Source: an uncultured Oscillospiraceae bacterium
Lineage (GTDB): Bacteria > Bacillota > Clostridia > Oscillospirales > Ruminococcaceae
Reading direction: 5' to 3'
Assembly: GCA_934438055.1 (NCBI GenBank)
Contig: CAKSAY010000016.1
Location: 1 to 15,869 of the forward strand
Length of the DNA: 15,869 nucleotides
The translations under genes were made by a program, and so were the position numbers. Under the pieces are notes generated by a model. That model made no database searches. It saw only the letters and a program-made list of their open reading frames with translations, and was not told where the DNA came from. Positions 1 through 7,432 of the stretch are shown one piece after another; the first letter of the stretch is position 1; every line of letters starts with the position of its first letter.

Positions 1-240
1 AGAGCGAAAGCGGGTTATAACGCCATTGAGGGATTTTCAAGGAAAATCCAACACCCGTGGCGTTTCAACAAGAGCGAGAGCGGGTTATAACGCCATTGAG
101 GGATTTTCAAGGAAAAATCCAACACCCGTGGCGTTTCAACAAGAGCGAAAGCAGGTTATAACGCCATTGAGGGATTTTCAAGGAAAAATCCAACACCCGT
201 GGCGTTTCAACAAGAGCGAAGCGGGTTATAACGCCATTGA
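1..240. repeat. Tandem array of 70-71 bp hairpin-forming repeat units
   Basis: Three nearly identical units (1-70, 71-141, 142-212) are followed by a partial fourth (213-240), and the array probably continues left of the window. Units differ by single bases: unit 1 has one A fewer in the A-run, and unit 4 lacks one A near its start. Each complete unit holds an inner hairpin, GGATTTT-CAAGGA-AAAATCC, and outer arms GTTATAACGCC / GGCGTTTCAAC that pair with two mismatches, so a unit can fold into one long stem. There are no variable spacers, so this is not a CRISPR. The unit lengths are not multiples of three, so the open frame through it changes phase from copy to copy and is not a gene. It is most likely an intergenic hairpin repeat of the REP/MITE kind that has expanded in tandem. 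Confidence 0.93.
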
Positions 241-371
241 AAGGGTGCAAAATTTATTTTCTTATGCTTATTATGGGTATAAGAATCTCCTAGCATTATC
301 AGCAACAAGGGATATCTAGCACAGAATGCTATCAATTTAGAATCTATGTTTGAAAGAAAGGAATGAAGAAT
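241..371. other. Spacer upstream of the M14 peptidase gene
   Basis: This A/T-rich spacer contains a perfect 7-bp inverted repeat, TAGCATT (291-297) and AATGCTA (325-331), separated by 27 bases. AAAGGA at 357-362 is the ribosome binding site of the next gene. I see no convincing sigma-A promoter, although one is expected here. Confidence 0.5.
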
Positions 372-1271
372 ATGGATATGTTTTTTCGTAAGCCTCCCAG
401 TTATTGCGAATTGAAACAAAAGCTTTATGAATACAATAGAAACTATTCACATGTGAAGCTTTTTTCAGTCGGTGAGTCAGTTTTAGGGAGAAAGCTTTAT
501 GCGCTTGGTATTGGAAATTTAAAAAACGCCATGTTATATACAGGAGCTACCCACGGACAAGAGTGGCTAACAACGCTTGTTTTATTGCGATTTTTTGAAG
601 ATCTCTCTCGTTGTTATCAAGAAAAGCGTCCATTTCATGATGTAGATTTGGATGAAATTTTTGTAGAAAGAGGATTTATTCTTTTACCAATGGTAAATCC
701 GGATGGGGTGGAAATTGCGATTCATGGTGCTGCGTCAGCGGGTAGACTGCAACACTATGTTGAATCCATTCAGGAAAATACGAGACGTAGTTGGCAGGCA
801 AATGCACGGGGAGTAGATATTAACCATAATTTTGATGCAGGCTTTTCTCTCTTAAAGGAAATGGAGGTGAAAAATGGAATCACCTGTCCCGGTCCTCGTC
901 AATATGGGGGAATTCGCCCGCATTCCGAACCGGAAACACGTGCGTTGGTGAATTTATGCATAGGGTTAGACGTGCAAAAGACAATTGCCTTTCATTCTCA
1001 GGGAGAAGAAATTTACTATCATTACGGCCCGAATACTCCTAAAAATGCAGTTTTGCTTGCTGATGCGCTGGCGGTTGCATCAGGATATACGGCTGCTCAC
1101 CCAAATGGTATGGCTTCCCACGGAGGGTTTAAAGATTGGTTTATTGAAAAGAGAAAACGCTGTGGTTTTACAATAGAAATCGGCAAAGGAGAAAATCCTT
1201 TGCCGATTGAAGACTTAGAACCTATTTATGATAAAATAGGAGAAATGATGCTCATTGGTCTTCTGCTTTGA
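372..1271 (+). CDS. M14-family zinc metallocarboxypeptidase, probably a murein-peptide (gamma-D-Glu-Dap type) peptidase
   Basis: The protein has the M14 zinc carboxypeptidase signatures. Numbered from the upstream ATG at 363, the zinc ligands are H64 and E67 in THGQEW and H211 in AFHSQGEE, and the catalytic glutamate is E272 in TIEIGKGENP. MVNPDGVE (110-117) and RGVDINHNF (149-157) are typical of the bacterial branch that includes MpaA and gamma-D-glutamyl-diaminopimelate peptidases. There is no signal peptide, so it should act in the cytoplasm; cleavage of recycled wall peptides is my inference. I chose the ATG at 372 because AAAGGA ends at 362, giving 9 bases of spacing, whereas the ATG at 363 would have none. 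It converges with the next gene across only 4 bases. The catalytic set is complete; the exact substrate is not visible. Confidence 0.87.
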   Translation: MDMFFRKPPSYCELKQKLYEYNRNYSHVKLFSVGESVLGRKLYALGIGNLKNAMLYTGATHGQEWLTTLVLLRFFEDLSRCYQEKRPFHDVDLDEIFVERGFILLPMVNPDGVEIAIHGAASAGRLQHYVESIQENTRRSWQANARGVDINHNFDAGFSLLKEMEVKNGITCPGPRQYGGIRPHSEPETRALVNLCIGLDVQKTIAFHSQGEEIYYHYGPNTPKNAVLLADALAVASGYTAAHPNGMASHGGFKDWFIEKRKRCGFTIEIGKGENPLPIEDLEPIYDKIGEMMLIGLLL

Positions 1272-1275
1272 TTCA

Positions 1276-1992
1276 TCAATCACGCAGAGGAACTCCTTTT
1301 GCGTCAGTGCGGATAGACCCTGTTAAAATCATAATCCCTTCGACTAAGCCCCATATATAAGCGCCGATAATCATAAAAGCGCCGATTACTAAGCAGGTTA
1401 AAACAATACCTACAATGCAGATAATTAACTGGATAATCGCTTTATCTGTATTTCCAAGATAGAAATTGTGAGCGCCAAAACCACCTAAAAAAATTCCTAA
1501 CAGGCCTGCTGCAACTCTTGATTTTTGCTGCACAAAAGGAGGGGCCTGATTTAAGCTATATCCACAATTAATGCAAACTGCTGCCCTTGCATCCACTGCT
1601 TTACCGCAATTTTGACAAAAGCGATTACCGGCGCCTGGCACAGAACCGCAGTGTGGACACATGGAGATGTTTGGCATCAGTGGCGCTCCGCAATTTTTGC
1701 AAAAACCTCCAAACGCTTGATTTGCATGGTTTTGTGCGTTTGCACTTCCATGTGGATTATAGTTAGCATTTGCATTCGGTTGTGACTCGGTATAGGTTTG
1801 ATTGTTTTGGGGTATATTGGCATTTCCTACAGATGGAGCAGGATTCTGTTCCGTCTGTTTTTCTGTGTTAAAGGCATTACTGTTGTTGACCTCTTGCTCT
1901 GTTTTTACAAATGCTGTTTGTAGGTTATTACCACATTGCGGGCAAAAATGCATAGAATCATCTATTGGCACATTACATTTTGGACAATTCAT
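1276..1992 (-). CDS. Zinc-ribbon and TM2-domain membrane protein
   Basis: The 238-residue protein has three parts. Residues 1-22 form a zinc ribbon with C3, C6, C17 and C20. Residues 30-95 are a low-complexity linker rich in Asn, Gln and Ala. Residues 98-145 hold two more zinc ribbons (C98/C101/C112/C115 and C126/C129/C140/C143). Residues 158-225 are a TM2 domain: two hydrophobic helices around GIFLGGFGAHNFYLG, ending with GLVEGIMIL. Proteins with this layout are common in Firmicutes and their role is unknown; the zinc ribbons are expected to be cytoplasmic. The ATG at 1992 is preceded by GGAGG (2000-2004) with 7 bases of spacing. The gene stands alone, convergent with the M14 gene and divergent from corA. 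The domain call is firm, but no function can be assigned. Confidence 0.87.
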   Translation of the reverse strand: MNCPKCNVPIDDSMHFCPQCGNNLQTAFVKTEQEVNNSNAFNTEKQTEQNPAPSVGNANIPQNNQTYTESQPNANANYNPHGSANAQNHANQAFGGFCKNCGAPLMPNISMCPHCGSVPGAGNRFCQNCGKAVDARAAVCINCGYSLNQAPPFVQQKSRVAAGLLGIFLGGFGAHNFYLGNTDKAIIQLIICIVGIVLTCLVIGAFMIIGAYIWGLVEGIMILTGSIRTDAKGVPLRD

Positions 1993-2235
1993 TTTATTTC
2001 CTCCATTAAATCAATTTGATTTTTATTTGGTTTCTTCAATAAAGCGTCGAAAACGCCGTTATTGCACGTTTTAGCGACAGGGTTTACAACATTTCTGAAA
2101 GGGCAAGATATATCCGGGATGTTTAGAAGCGGGGGAGATATTCTACTCTTTATTATATATTTATAATACTACATTTTGCCTCATTCGTCTATATTAGAAT
2201 CGAAATTCTTTACGATATTATGTTTCTCAAACAGT
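1993..2235. other. Divergent intergenic region between the TM2 gene and the corA promoter
   Basis: No gene is visible here. A hairpin at 2046-2078 pairs GTCGAAAACG with CGTTTT-AG-CGAC (10 bp with a 2-base bulge) and would lie in the TM2 gene's mRNA leader. A TATAAT on the minus strand (2152-2157) could be that gene's -10 element, but no matching -35 is evident, so I do not call a promoter. Confidence 0.45.
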
Positions 2236-2264
2236 TTGACAAAGAAAAAAAATCATTTTATAAT
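2236..2264 (+). promoter_or_regulatory. Consensus sigma-A promoter of the leader peptide-corA unit
   Basis: TTGACA (2236-2241) and TATAAT (2259-2264) both match the vegetative consensus exactly and are 17 bases apart, the optimal spacing. Transcription should begin near 2271. A promoter this strong in front of a Mg2+ transporter suggests that control is exerted after initiation, in the leader. Confidence 0.88.
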
Positions 2265-2296
2265 AGAATCTATATGAGAAAAAGGGGGAAGACAGA

Positions 2297-2374
2297 ATGG
2301 TTGACGATTCAGATCGACCGAAAAGCGTTCAGAGATTGACAGCCATTTTGTTGTCAATTTGGCTGTATTTGTAA
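2297..2374 (+). CDS. Putative 25-residue regulatory leader peptide upstream of corA
   Basis: This is an ATG-to-TAA frame of 25 codons. AAGGGGG (2282-2288) lies 8 bases before the ATG, and translation would begin about 26 bases after the predicted transcription start. The peptide starts MVDDSDRPKSVQRL and ends in a hydrophobic stretch (AILLSIWLYL). The stop codon TAA (2372-2374) overlaps the Shine-Dalgarno sequence of corA (AGGGAG, 2374-2379), so the two frames look translationally coupled. The acidic residues followed by proline near the N-terminus resemble the enterobacterial leader peptide MgtL, where such a stretch destabilises ribosomes when Mg2+ is low. The second half of the frame overlaps two competing hairpins. 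The reading frame and signals are seen directly; the Mg2+-sensing role is inference. Confidence 0.62.
   Translation: MVDDSDRPKSVQRLTAILLSIWLYL
2333..2366 (+). promoter_or_regulatory. Mutually exclusive hairpins in the corA leader
   Basis: Hairpin A pairs 2333-2341 with 2352-2360 (core TTGACA/TGTCAA, 9 bp including one G-U pair). Hairpin B pairs ACAGCCA (2339-2345) with TGGCTGT (2360-2366), 7 bp. They share bases 2339-2341 and 2360, so only one can form at a time. Neither is followed by a U-run, so neither is an intrinsic terminator. Both lie inside the leader peptide frame, where ribosome position could choose between them. Confidence 0.5.
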
Positions 2375-2387
2375 GGGAGTAATGAAA

Positions 2388-3314
2388 ATGATTGAATATT
2401 ACAGAACAGTTAATAACCGAATTGAACCCTCCACGGATTTGCAGGATTACACATGGGTGAACCTGGTTGCGCCAGATTTGGCAGAGCGACAGATGCTCAT
2501 TGATCGATTTGGAATTGAATCGAGCTTTTTTAGCGCCGCTTTAGATATTGAGGAGACTTCCCATATTGACACCGAAGAAGATCAAACAGCTATTATTGTG
2601 GACATTCCTGATAGGATTCGAGACGACATGGGAAATGTTGTTTTTGCGACGATTCCCTTTGCGATCATCATGAAAGACAAATTATTGATTACGGTTTGTC
2701 TTAAGGATTCTGCTATTATTCGTGATTTTACCAACGGCTTGGTTCGACATGCAGACACTCATTTTAGAACACGACTCATCTTTCAAATTTTATATCGAAT
2801 ATCGCAGACTTATCTTGCTTACTTGAAACAAATTGACAAGATGACAAATTTTACGGAACAGCAGTTGCAGCAATCTATGAAAAACAAAGAGCTTTTTCGT
2901 ATGATGCAGATCGAAAAGAGTCTGGTTTATTTTTCTACCTCTTTAAAGGCAAATGAGGTTACACTGCAAAAGATTTTGCGGGGACGCCTGTTAAAGTTCT
3001 ATGATGAAGATAAGGATTTATTAGAAGATGTGATTATTGAAGTGAAGCAGGCAATTGAAATGTGTACCATTTATCGTGATATTTTGGGCGGCACCATGGA
3101 CGCCTACGCTTCTATTATTTCCAACAATCTCAACATTGTTATGAAAGTGCTCACTTCCATTACGATTCTCATGGCAATTCCCACCATGATTAGCAGCTTT
3201 TATGGAATGAATGTTGATGGTTTGCCTTTTGCAAACTTTTGGTTTGCTGTTTTGTTGGCCGTCGTTCTTGCCCTCATCTGTTTTATCATTCTAAAGGTGA
3301 AGAAAATGTTTTGA
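2388..3314 (+). CDS. corA: CorA-family divalent cation (Mg2+) transporter
   Basis: The protein is a CorA-type pentameric channel for Mg2+, possibly also Co2+ or Ni2+, in the cytoplasmic membrane. The family hallmark YGMN stands at residues 272-275, counted from the ATG at 2388, at the end of the first transmembrane helix (about 252-272). A second helix (about 283-303) and a basic tail (KVKKMF) follow. The first 250 residues form the cytoplasmic alpha/beta domain and the long helix typical of the family, and the length (308) is normal. I chose the ATG at 2388 because AGGGAG (2374-2379) lies 8 bases upstream, against 2 bases for the ATG at 2382. The gene is preceded by a leader peptide with competing hairpins and followed by strong terminators, so it is a single-gene unit with leader control. 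The family call is firm; the preferred ion is inferred. Confidence 0.93.
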   Translation: MIEYYRTVNNRIEPSTDLQDYTWVNLVAPDLAERQMLIDRFGIESSFFSAALDIEETSHIDTEEDQTAIIVDIPDRIRDDMGNVVFATIPFAIIMKDKLLITVCLKDSAIIRDFTNGLVRHADTHFRTRLIFQILYRISQTYLAYLKQIDKMTNFTEQQLQQSMKNKELFRMMQIEKSLVYFSTSLKANEVTLQKILRGRLLKFYDEDKDLLEDVIIEVKQAIEMCTIYRDILGGTMDAYASIISNNLNIVMKVLTSITILMAIPTMISSFYGMNVDGLPFANFWFAVLLAVVLALICFIILKVKKMF

Positions 3315-3318
3315 GTGG

Positions 3319-3354
3319 CGAAGAGAGTTTTCACAACAGACAGCTCTTCGTTTT
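3319..3354 (+). terminator. Terminator-like hairpin 5 bases after corA
   Basis: CGAAGAG (3319-3325) pairs with CTCTTCG (3344-3350) and is followed by TTTT. The 18-base loop makes it weaker than the next two. Confidence 0.6.
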
Positions 3355-3365
3355 GATGATATTAT

Positions 3366-3395
3366 AAACAGCGCTTTTTTTAGGCGTTGTTTTTT
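3366..3395 (+). terminator. Second intrinsic terminator after corA
   Basis: AACAGCGC (3367-3374) pairs with GCGTTGTT (3384-3391), with one G-U pair and a 9-base loop, and runs into a T-tract. Confidence 0.75.
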
Positions 3396-3444
3396 AGGGC
3401 AAAAAACAGATGATGTGTCTATATATAGTCATTTAATACTATAT

Positions 3445-3478
3445 AAAAATCCGTAAGGTATAAAACTTACGGATTTTT
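3445..3478. terminator. Bidirectional terminator between corA and hemW
   Basis: A perfect 13-bp stem (3445-3457 with 3466-3478, core ATCCGTAAG/CTTACGGAT) has an 8-base loop. A-rich on the left arm and T-rich on the right, it can stop transcription arriving from corA and from hemW on the other strand. I see no other terminator for hemW. Confidence 0.88.
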
Positions 3479-3697
3479 GACGTTTATTTAGAAAAAACTT
3501 TCATTTGATATTCACTTTGCCCGTTTGAAGTTTGCACATATTTGAATCTTCAAGAAATAAATATGGCAACATTGCTCTATTTAGGTGTGGATTTGCGGTA
3601 GTAAGCAGCAAATTTGAAAGCGGGGTTTCTCTTTCCAAAATTAATCTTTATATGATATGGTTTTTGCTTTACTTAGACTGTGAGAGATGCTTTTTCG
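3479..3697. other. Gene-less stretch downstream of hemW
   Basis: This A/T-rich stretch has no supported gene. The 61-codon plus-strand frame at 3532-3717 has no ribosome binding site and overlaps the end of hemW. It may be decayed DNA. Confidence 0.4.
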
Positions 3698-4807
3698 TTA
3701 GAGCAGTGAAGCAATGATCGAATTGGAGACAAGCATTCCTTTCACTGTTAGGGAAATTCGCTTTTGATTGACGTTCATCAGGCCGTTTTTTTGCAGAAAA
3801 AGCGCTTTTTGTTGCAGCATTTTCGTGTTAAAACCATATCTTTTTTCTAAAACGGATAGGGAAATTCCTTCATTCAAACGTAGTCCCAAAAGAATATACT
3901 CTTGGGCGTTCCCAGCATCTCTATCCAACACGAGCTGCTCTTTCCATCCATTCTTTAAAAACAAGCGCAAATCTTTGGGTTGGCAAAATCGTGTGTTTTC
4001 ATAAAAGGAATGCGCGGACGGCCCAAAACCCAAATAGGGTTGACAACGCCAATATTTTAAATTATGCCGGCATTCATATCCCCTCTTTGCAAAGTTTGAT
4101 ATTTCATACTGCAAAAATCCCATCTTCGCAAATTGTGACACAGCGGTTTGATAGAGTTCGGCCAAATGATCGTCGTCCAAACAATTTTTTAATACCGGAT
4201 TTTGATAATAGGGCGTGCCTTTTTCGACTTTAAGCATATAGGCTGAGAGATGATCGGGATTCAATGATTTTATAACATCACAGGTTTTAAAAAAACTATC
4301 TTCTGTTTGATATGGTATTCCAAGCATCAAGTCTAAGGAGAGATTTCTAAAACCGGCTTCACGTGCCCATGTTATTGCCTGAAAGGTTTGCTGTACAGAG
4401 TGCTTTCTTCCTAGACAGGCAAGCTCTTTTTCCACACCTGTTTGCATTCCGATTGAGAGTCGATTACACCCGGCAAGGCGATATTGATAGAGACTGCTTT
4501 GGGTGAGCGTTTCAGGATTTGCCTCCATTGTTATTTCAGCTTTGCTCAGAGAAAAAACCTCTTTTGCTGCTTTGACAATTGCACAGATTTGTGATGGAGT
4601 TAAAAGTGTTGGTGTTCCTCCTCCAAAATAGAGTGTGTCAGCCTCTTGCTGATAAAGCCGCGCAATATCTCTAATTTCTTTTATGACGGTTTGGACATAG
4701 CATTGCATGATTGTCTGTTCTGCATGTTGGGAATAGAAATCGCAATAGGGACATTTTTGGAGACAGAAAGGAACATGGATATATAATCCCAATGATGTTT
4801 TAGTCAT
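3698..4807 (-). CDS. hemW: Radical SAM haem chaperone HemW
   Basis: The 369-residue protein has the radical-SAM cluster motif C15-LQK-C19-PY-C22 directly after YIHVPF, then GGGTPT (62-67), SIGMQ (118-122), and HNLKYW followed by GFGPSAHS (248-267). These are HemW hallmarks. HemW binds haem and transfers it to respiratory proteins. It used to be annotated as an oxygen-independent coproporphyrinogen oxidase, but this branch is not HemN. The start overlaps the end of lepA by 8 bases (ATGACTAA on the minus strand), so translation is coupled. The lepA-hemW pair is the usual Firmicutes arrangement. In Bacillus it continues into hrcA-grpE-dnaK, which are absent here: the unit ends at a gene-less stretch and a bidirectional terminator. 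Identity is firm. Confidence 0.94.
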   Translation of the reverse strand: MTKTSLGLYIHVPFCLQKCPYCDFYSQHAEQTIMQCYVQTVIKEIRDIARLYQQEADTLYFGGGTPTLLTPSQICAIVKAAKEVFSLSKAEITMEANPETLTQSSLYQYRLAGCNRLSIGMQTGVEKELACLGRKHSVQQTFQAITWAREAGFRNLSLDLMLGIPYQTEDSFFKTCDVIKSLNPDHLSAYMLKVEKGTPYYQNPVLKNCLDDDHLAELYQTAVSQFAKMGFLQYEISNFAKRGYECRHNLKYWRCQPYLGFGPSAHSFYENTRFCQPKDLRLFLKNGWKEQLVLDRDAGNAQEYILLGLRLNEGISLSVLEKRYGFNTKMLQQKALFLQKNGLMNVNQKRISLTVKGMLVSNSIIASLL

Positions 4808-6608
4808 CTTCTAATTTGAGCACAGCCATAAAGGCTTCCTGCGGCACTTCAACAGAGCCCAATTGGCGCATTCTCTTTTTTCCTTCCTTTTGCTTTTCTA
4901 AAAGCTTTTTCTTTCGTGTGATATCTCCGCCATAACACTTTGCTAAAACGTCTTTTCTCAAAGCTTTTACGGTTTCTCTTGCAATGATTTTGCCTCCAAT
5001 TGCCGCCTGAATCGGCACTTCAAAGAGCTGACGCGGGATATGCTCTTTAAGCTTTTGCGCAATTCTTCTTGCACGTGCGTAAGCCTTATCAGTATGCACG
5101 ATAAAGGAAAGTGCATCAACAGGCTCGCCGTTTAAGAGAATGTCAAGCTTTACAAGTTTGGAGGGAACAAATCCCATCCATTCATAATCAAATGAGGCGT
5201 ATCCTTTTGTTCTTGATTTAAGTACATCAAAAAAGTCATAAACAACCTCATTTAAAGGCAAGTCGTAGTAAAGTTCGGCACGTGTTTCATCCAGATATTT
5301 CATGTTCTTATAAATGCCGCGCCTGTCTTGACATAATTCCATGATATTACCGACAAACTCTGTTGGGGTGAGAATAGAGGCTTTGATCATGGGTTCCTGT
5401 GCAACTTCGATTGTATCTTGCAGAGGGTAATTTGTGGGATTATCCACCAGAATTTGCTCACCACTTTTTAAAGTGATTTGATAGACAACTGAAGGCGCAG
5501 TGGTGATGATATCTAAATTGTATTCCCGTTCGATCCTTTCCTGAATAATTTCCATATGCAGCAGACCTAAAAAGCCGCAGCGAAAGCCAAAGCCGAGCGC
5601 AACCGAAGTTTCCGGTTCAAATGTTAAAGAGGCGTCGTTGAGCTGCAATTTTTCGAGCGCCTCGCGCAGGTCTTCGTACTTTGCACCGTCAACAGGATAG
5701 ATTCCTGAAAAGACCATGGGGTTTACTTGACGATAGCCCGGTAGGGGTTGTGCAGCCGGGTTGTTGGCATCGGTTATTGTGTCGCCCACCTTGGTGTCTC
5801 CAATGTTTTTGATGGAAGCCGCAATGTAGCCGACATCTCCGGCAAGCAACTGTGTGGTTGGCACTGTTTCCACTGCTCCCATAAATCCCACTTCCACCAC
5901 TTCAAACTCTGCTCCTGTAGCCATCATTTTAATTCGACTGCCGGGTTTCACTTTGCCGTTCATGACGCGAACATAGGCGATAACACCTTTATAAGAATCG
6001 TAATAAGAATCAAAAATAAGTGCCTGCAGCGGGGCGCTGCTTTCTCCTCCGGGCGCCGGTATGTCTTGTACGATTTTTTCTAACACTTCCTCAATTCCTA
6101 TTCCTCTTTTTGCAGAGATGCGCGGTGCATCTATAGCCGGAATTCCGATAATGTCCTCAATTTCTTCACAGATTCTATTCGGATCAGCAGAGGGCAAATC
6201 AATTTTGTTCACGACCGGCACGATTTCTAAATCATGCTCAATTGCAAGATAGGTGTTTGCAAGCGTTTGCGCCTCAATGCCCTGCGAAGCGTCAACAACC
6301 AATATGGCTCCCTCGCAGGCTGCCAGGGAGCGGGAAACCTCATAGTTAAAATCCACATGGCCGGGGGTGTCGATTAAATTAAATTCATAGTTCTTTCCAT
6401 CCTGCGCAGTGTATTGCAGTCTCACCGCACGCGCTTTAATAGTGATTCCTCTTTCCCGTTCTAAATCCATATTATCTAATAATTGCGCTTTTGCTTCTCG
6501 TTGCGAAATCGCTTGGGTCTTTTCCAGAATACGATCCGCTAACGTGGATTTTCCATGATCAATATGGGCGATTATACAAAAATTTCGTATCAATTCTTTT
6601 TTTGCCAA
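4800..6608 (-). CDS. lepA: Elongation factor 4 (LepA), ribosomal back-translocase GTPase
   Basis: LepA is a ribosome-binding translational GTPase of 602 residues, the normal length. The GTPase motifs are all present: AHIDHGKS (14-21), RGITIKA (53-59), DTPGH (80-84), NKID (134-137) and SAKRGIG (about 164-170). Domain II, the EF-G-like domains and the LepA-specific C-terminal domain ending in AFMAVLKLEDD follow. The start codon is TTG: AGAGG (6616-6620) lies 7 bases upstream, and the sequence from the TTG begins exactly like other LepA proteins (MAKKELIRN). It lies 38 bases after the Spo0A-like gene and overlaps hemW, so the three are probably co-transcribed. A minus-strand TATAAT at 6632-6637 could add a local promoter, but its -35 is poor. 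Confidence 0.97.
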   Translation of the reverse strand: MAKKELIRNFCIIAHIDHGKSTLADRILEKTQAISQREAKAQLLDNMDLERERGITIKARAVRLQYTAQDGKNYEFNLIDTPGHVDFNYEVSRSLAACEGAILVVDASQGIEAQTLANTYLAIEHDLEIVPVVNKIDLPSADPNRICEEIEDIIGIPAIDAPRISAKRGIGIEEVLEKIVQDIPAPGGESSAPLQALIFDSYYDSYKGVIAYVRVMNGKVKPGSRIKMMATGAEFEVVEVGFMGAVETVPTTQLLAGDVGYIAASIKNIGDTKVGDTITDANNPAAQPLPGYRQVNPMVFSGIYPVDGAKYEDLREALEKLQLNDASLTFEPETSVALGFGFRCGFLGLLHMEIIQERIEREYNLDIITTAPSVVYQITLKSGEQILVDNPTNYPLQDTIEVAQEPMIKASILTPTEFVGNIMELCQDRRGIYKNMKYLDETRAELYYDLPLNEVVYDFFDVLKSRTKGYASFDYEWMGFVPSKLVKLDILLNGEPVDALSFIVHTDKAYARARRIAQKLKEHIPRQLFEVPIQAAIGGKIIARETVKALRKDVLAKCYGGDITRKKKLLEKQKEGKKRMRQLGSVEVPQEAFMAVLKLEDD

Positions 6609-6646
6609 AACGATTCCTCTTTCTGTGCAAGATTATAATTTAGAGA

Positions 6647-7432
6647 TTAGCTGATAAAGCTTTTATGCTTTAGAAACATTCCGATTCCGTCTGCAACGGT
6701 TGCGATAAACTCCGTGTTAGACGGAGCTTTCTGCATAGATTGATTCATTGGAATGTTCAAATATTGATATAGATGTTCTACGCCACGCCGCTTCCATGCA
6801 CTGACAAGCGCATTGTGAATGGCTCTTTCAACACAGATAGGCGTTGTTTGATATAATTCCGCGATAGCGGGATATAATCCTTTTGAGACACTGCACAAAA
6901 TATCAGGATTTTCGACAGCTAGCGTGATTCCCTGACGCAGATATCGGTATCCTCTTAAATGGGCAGGGACCTCCGCAATTCTCACACATTCCGTTACAAT
7001 CATTTCGATATTACTTGTATGCTGAAAGATAGACGGAAGAAAACTGTTTGGAGAACAATCCTCGTCATTAATGTTTTTAACAAGCATTTGCAATTCTTGC
7101 GCTGCTTCAAACATATCAAAAGGCTTGCTCAAAAACAAAGAGGCGCCATGACTGTACATATGCCTTTTTAAGGCAGCGCTGTTTGAATCTGATATGATGG
7201 CATAGACAGGTGGATTTTGTTTTGCATCCATGACGGTTGCAGGCGTACCATCTTCCATTGCGGTGTCTAATACGACTATATCTGGACAATAAACAGATAT
7301 TTTCTCAATTATTACATGGGCATTGTTTTCTGCAGTATAAACAAGAAAATTTTGTTCCTGCAAAATGCTTTTAAATACTTGCCCTGCATCTCTGCTATCG
7401 TCCCCTATCAAAATCTTGTTTTTGCAGTTCAT
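6647..7432 (-). CDS. Spo0A-like response regulator (divergent second copy)
   Basis: The 261-residue protein has a receiver domain (about 5-118) and a Spo0A-type DNA-binding domain (about 140-257). The receiver keeps the acidic pair D11/D12, the phospho-acceptor D56 (VVLDTAM), a switch serine near S81 and K103 (LSKPFD), so it should be phosphorylatable. The effector domain has VPAHLRGYRYLR (155-166), LYP, QTT, VERAI and SNTEFIA at the expected places; by eye roughly two residues in five match the neighbouring Spo0A. The recognition helix differs: SRVERAIRH in Spo0A is ICVERAIHN here, changing three basic or polar contact positions. It probably binds different sites or acts by heterodimerising (inference). 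GAGG (7441-7444) lies 8 bases before the ATG. It has its own promoter and is followed by lepA and hemW. Confidence 0.88.
   Translation of the reverse strand: MNCKNKILIGDDSRDAGQVFKSILQEQNFLVYTAENNAHVIIEKISVYCPDIVVLDTAMEDGTPATVMDAKQNPPVYAIISDSNSAALKRHMYSHGASLFLSKPFDMFEAAQELQMLVKNINDEDCSPNSFLPSIFQHTSNIEMIVTECVRIAEVPAHLRGYRYLRQGITLAVENPDILCSVSKGLYPAIAELYQTTPICVERAIHNALVSAWKRRGVEHLYQYLNIPMNQSMQKAPSNTEFIATVADGIGMFLKHKSFIS

Noticed and set aside
1..240. CRISPR array
   Set aside because: The units are contiguous and nearly identical along their whole length, with no variable spacers.
26..319. 97-codon open frame in the repeat array
   Set aside because: It is built from repeat units whose 70-71 bp length shifts the reading phase from copy to copy, and it has no ribosome binding site.
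2271..2387. M-box (ykoK) riboswitch before corA
   Set aside because: The leader is too short for an M-box and is occupied by the leader peptide frame; no M-box consensus was recognised.
3532..3717. 61-codon plus-strand gene
   Set aside because: No ribosome binding site, no recognisable motif, and it overlaps the end of hemW on the other strand.
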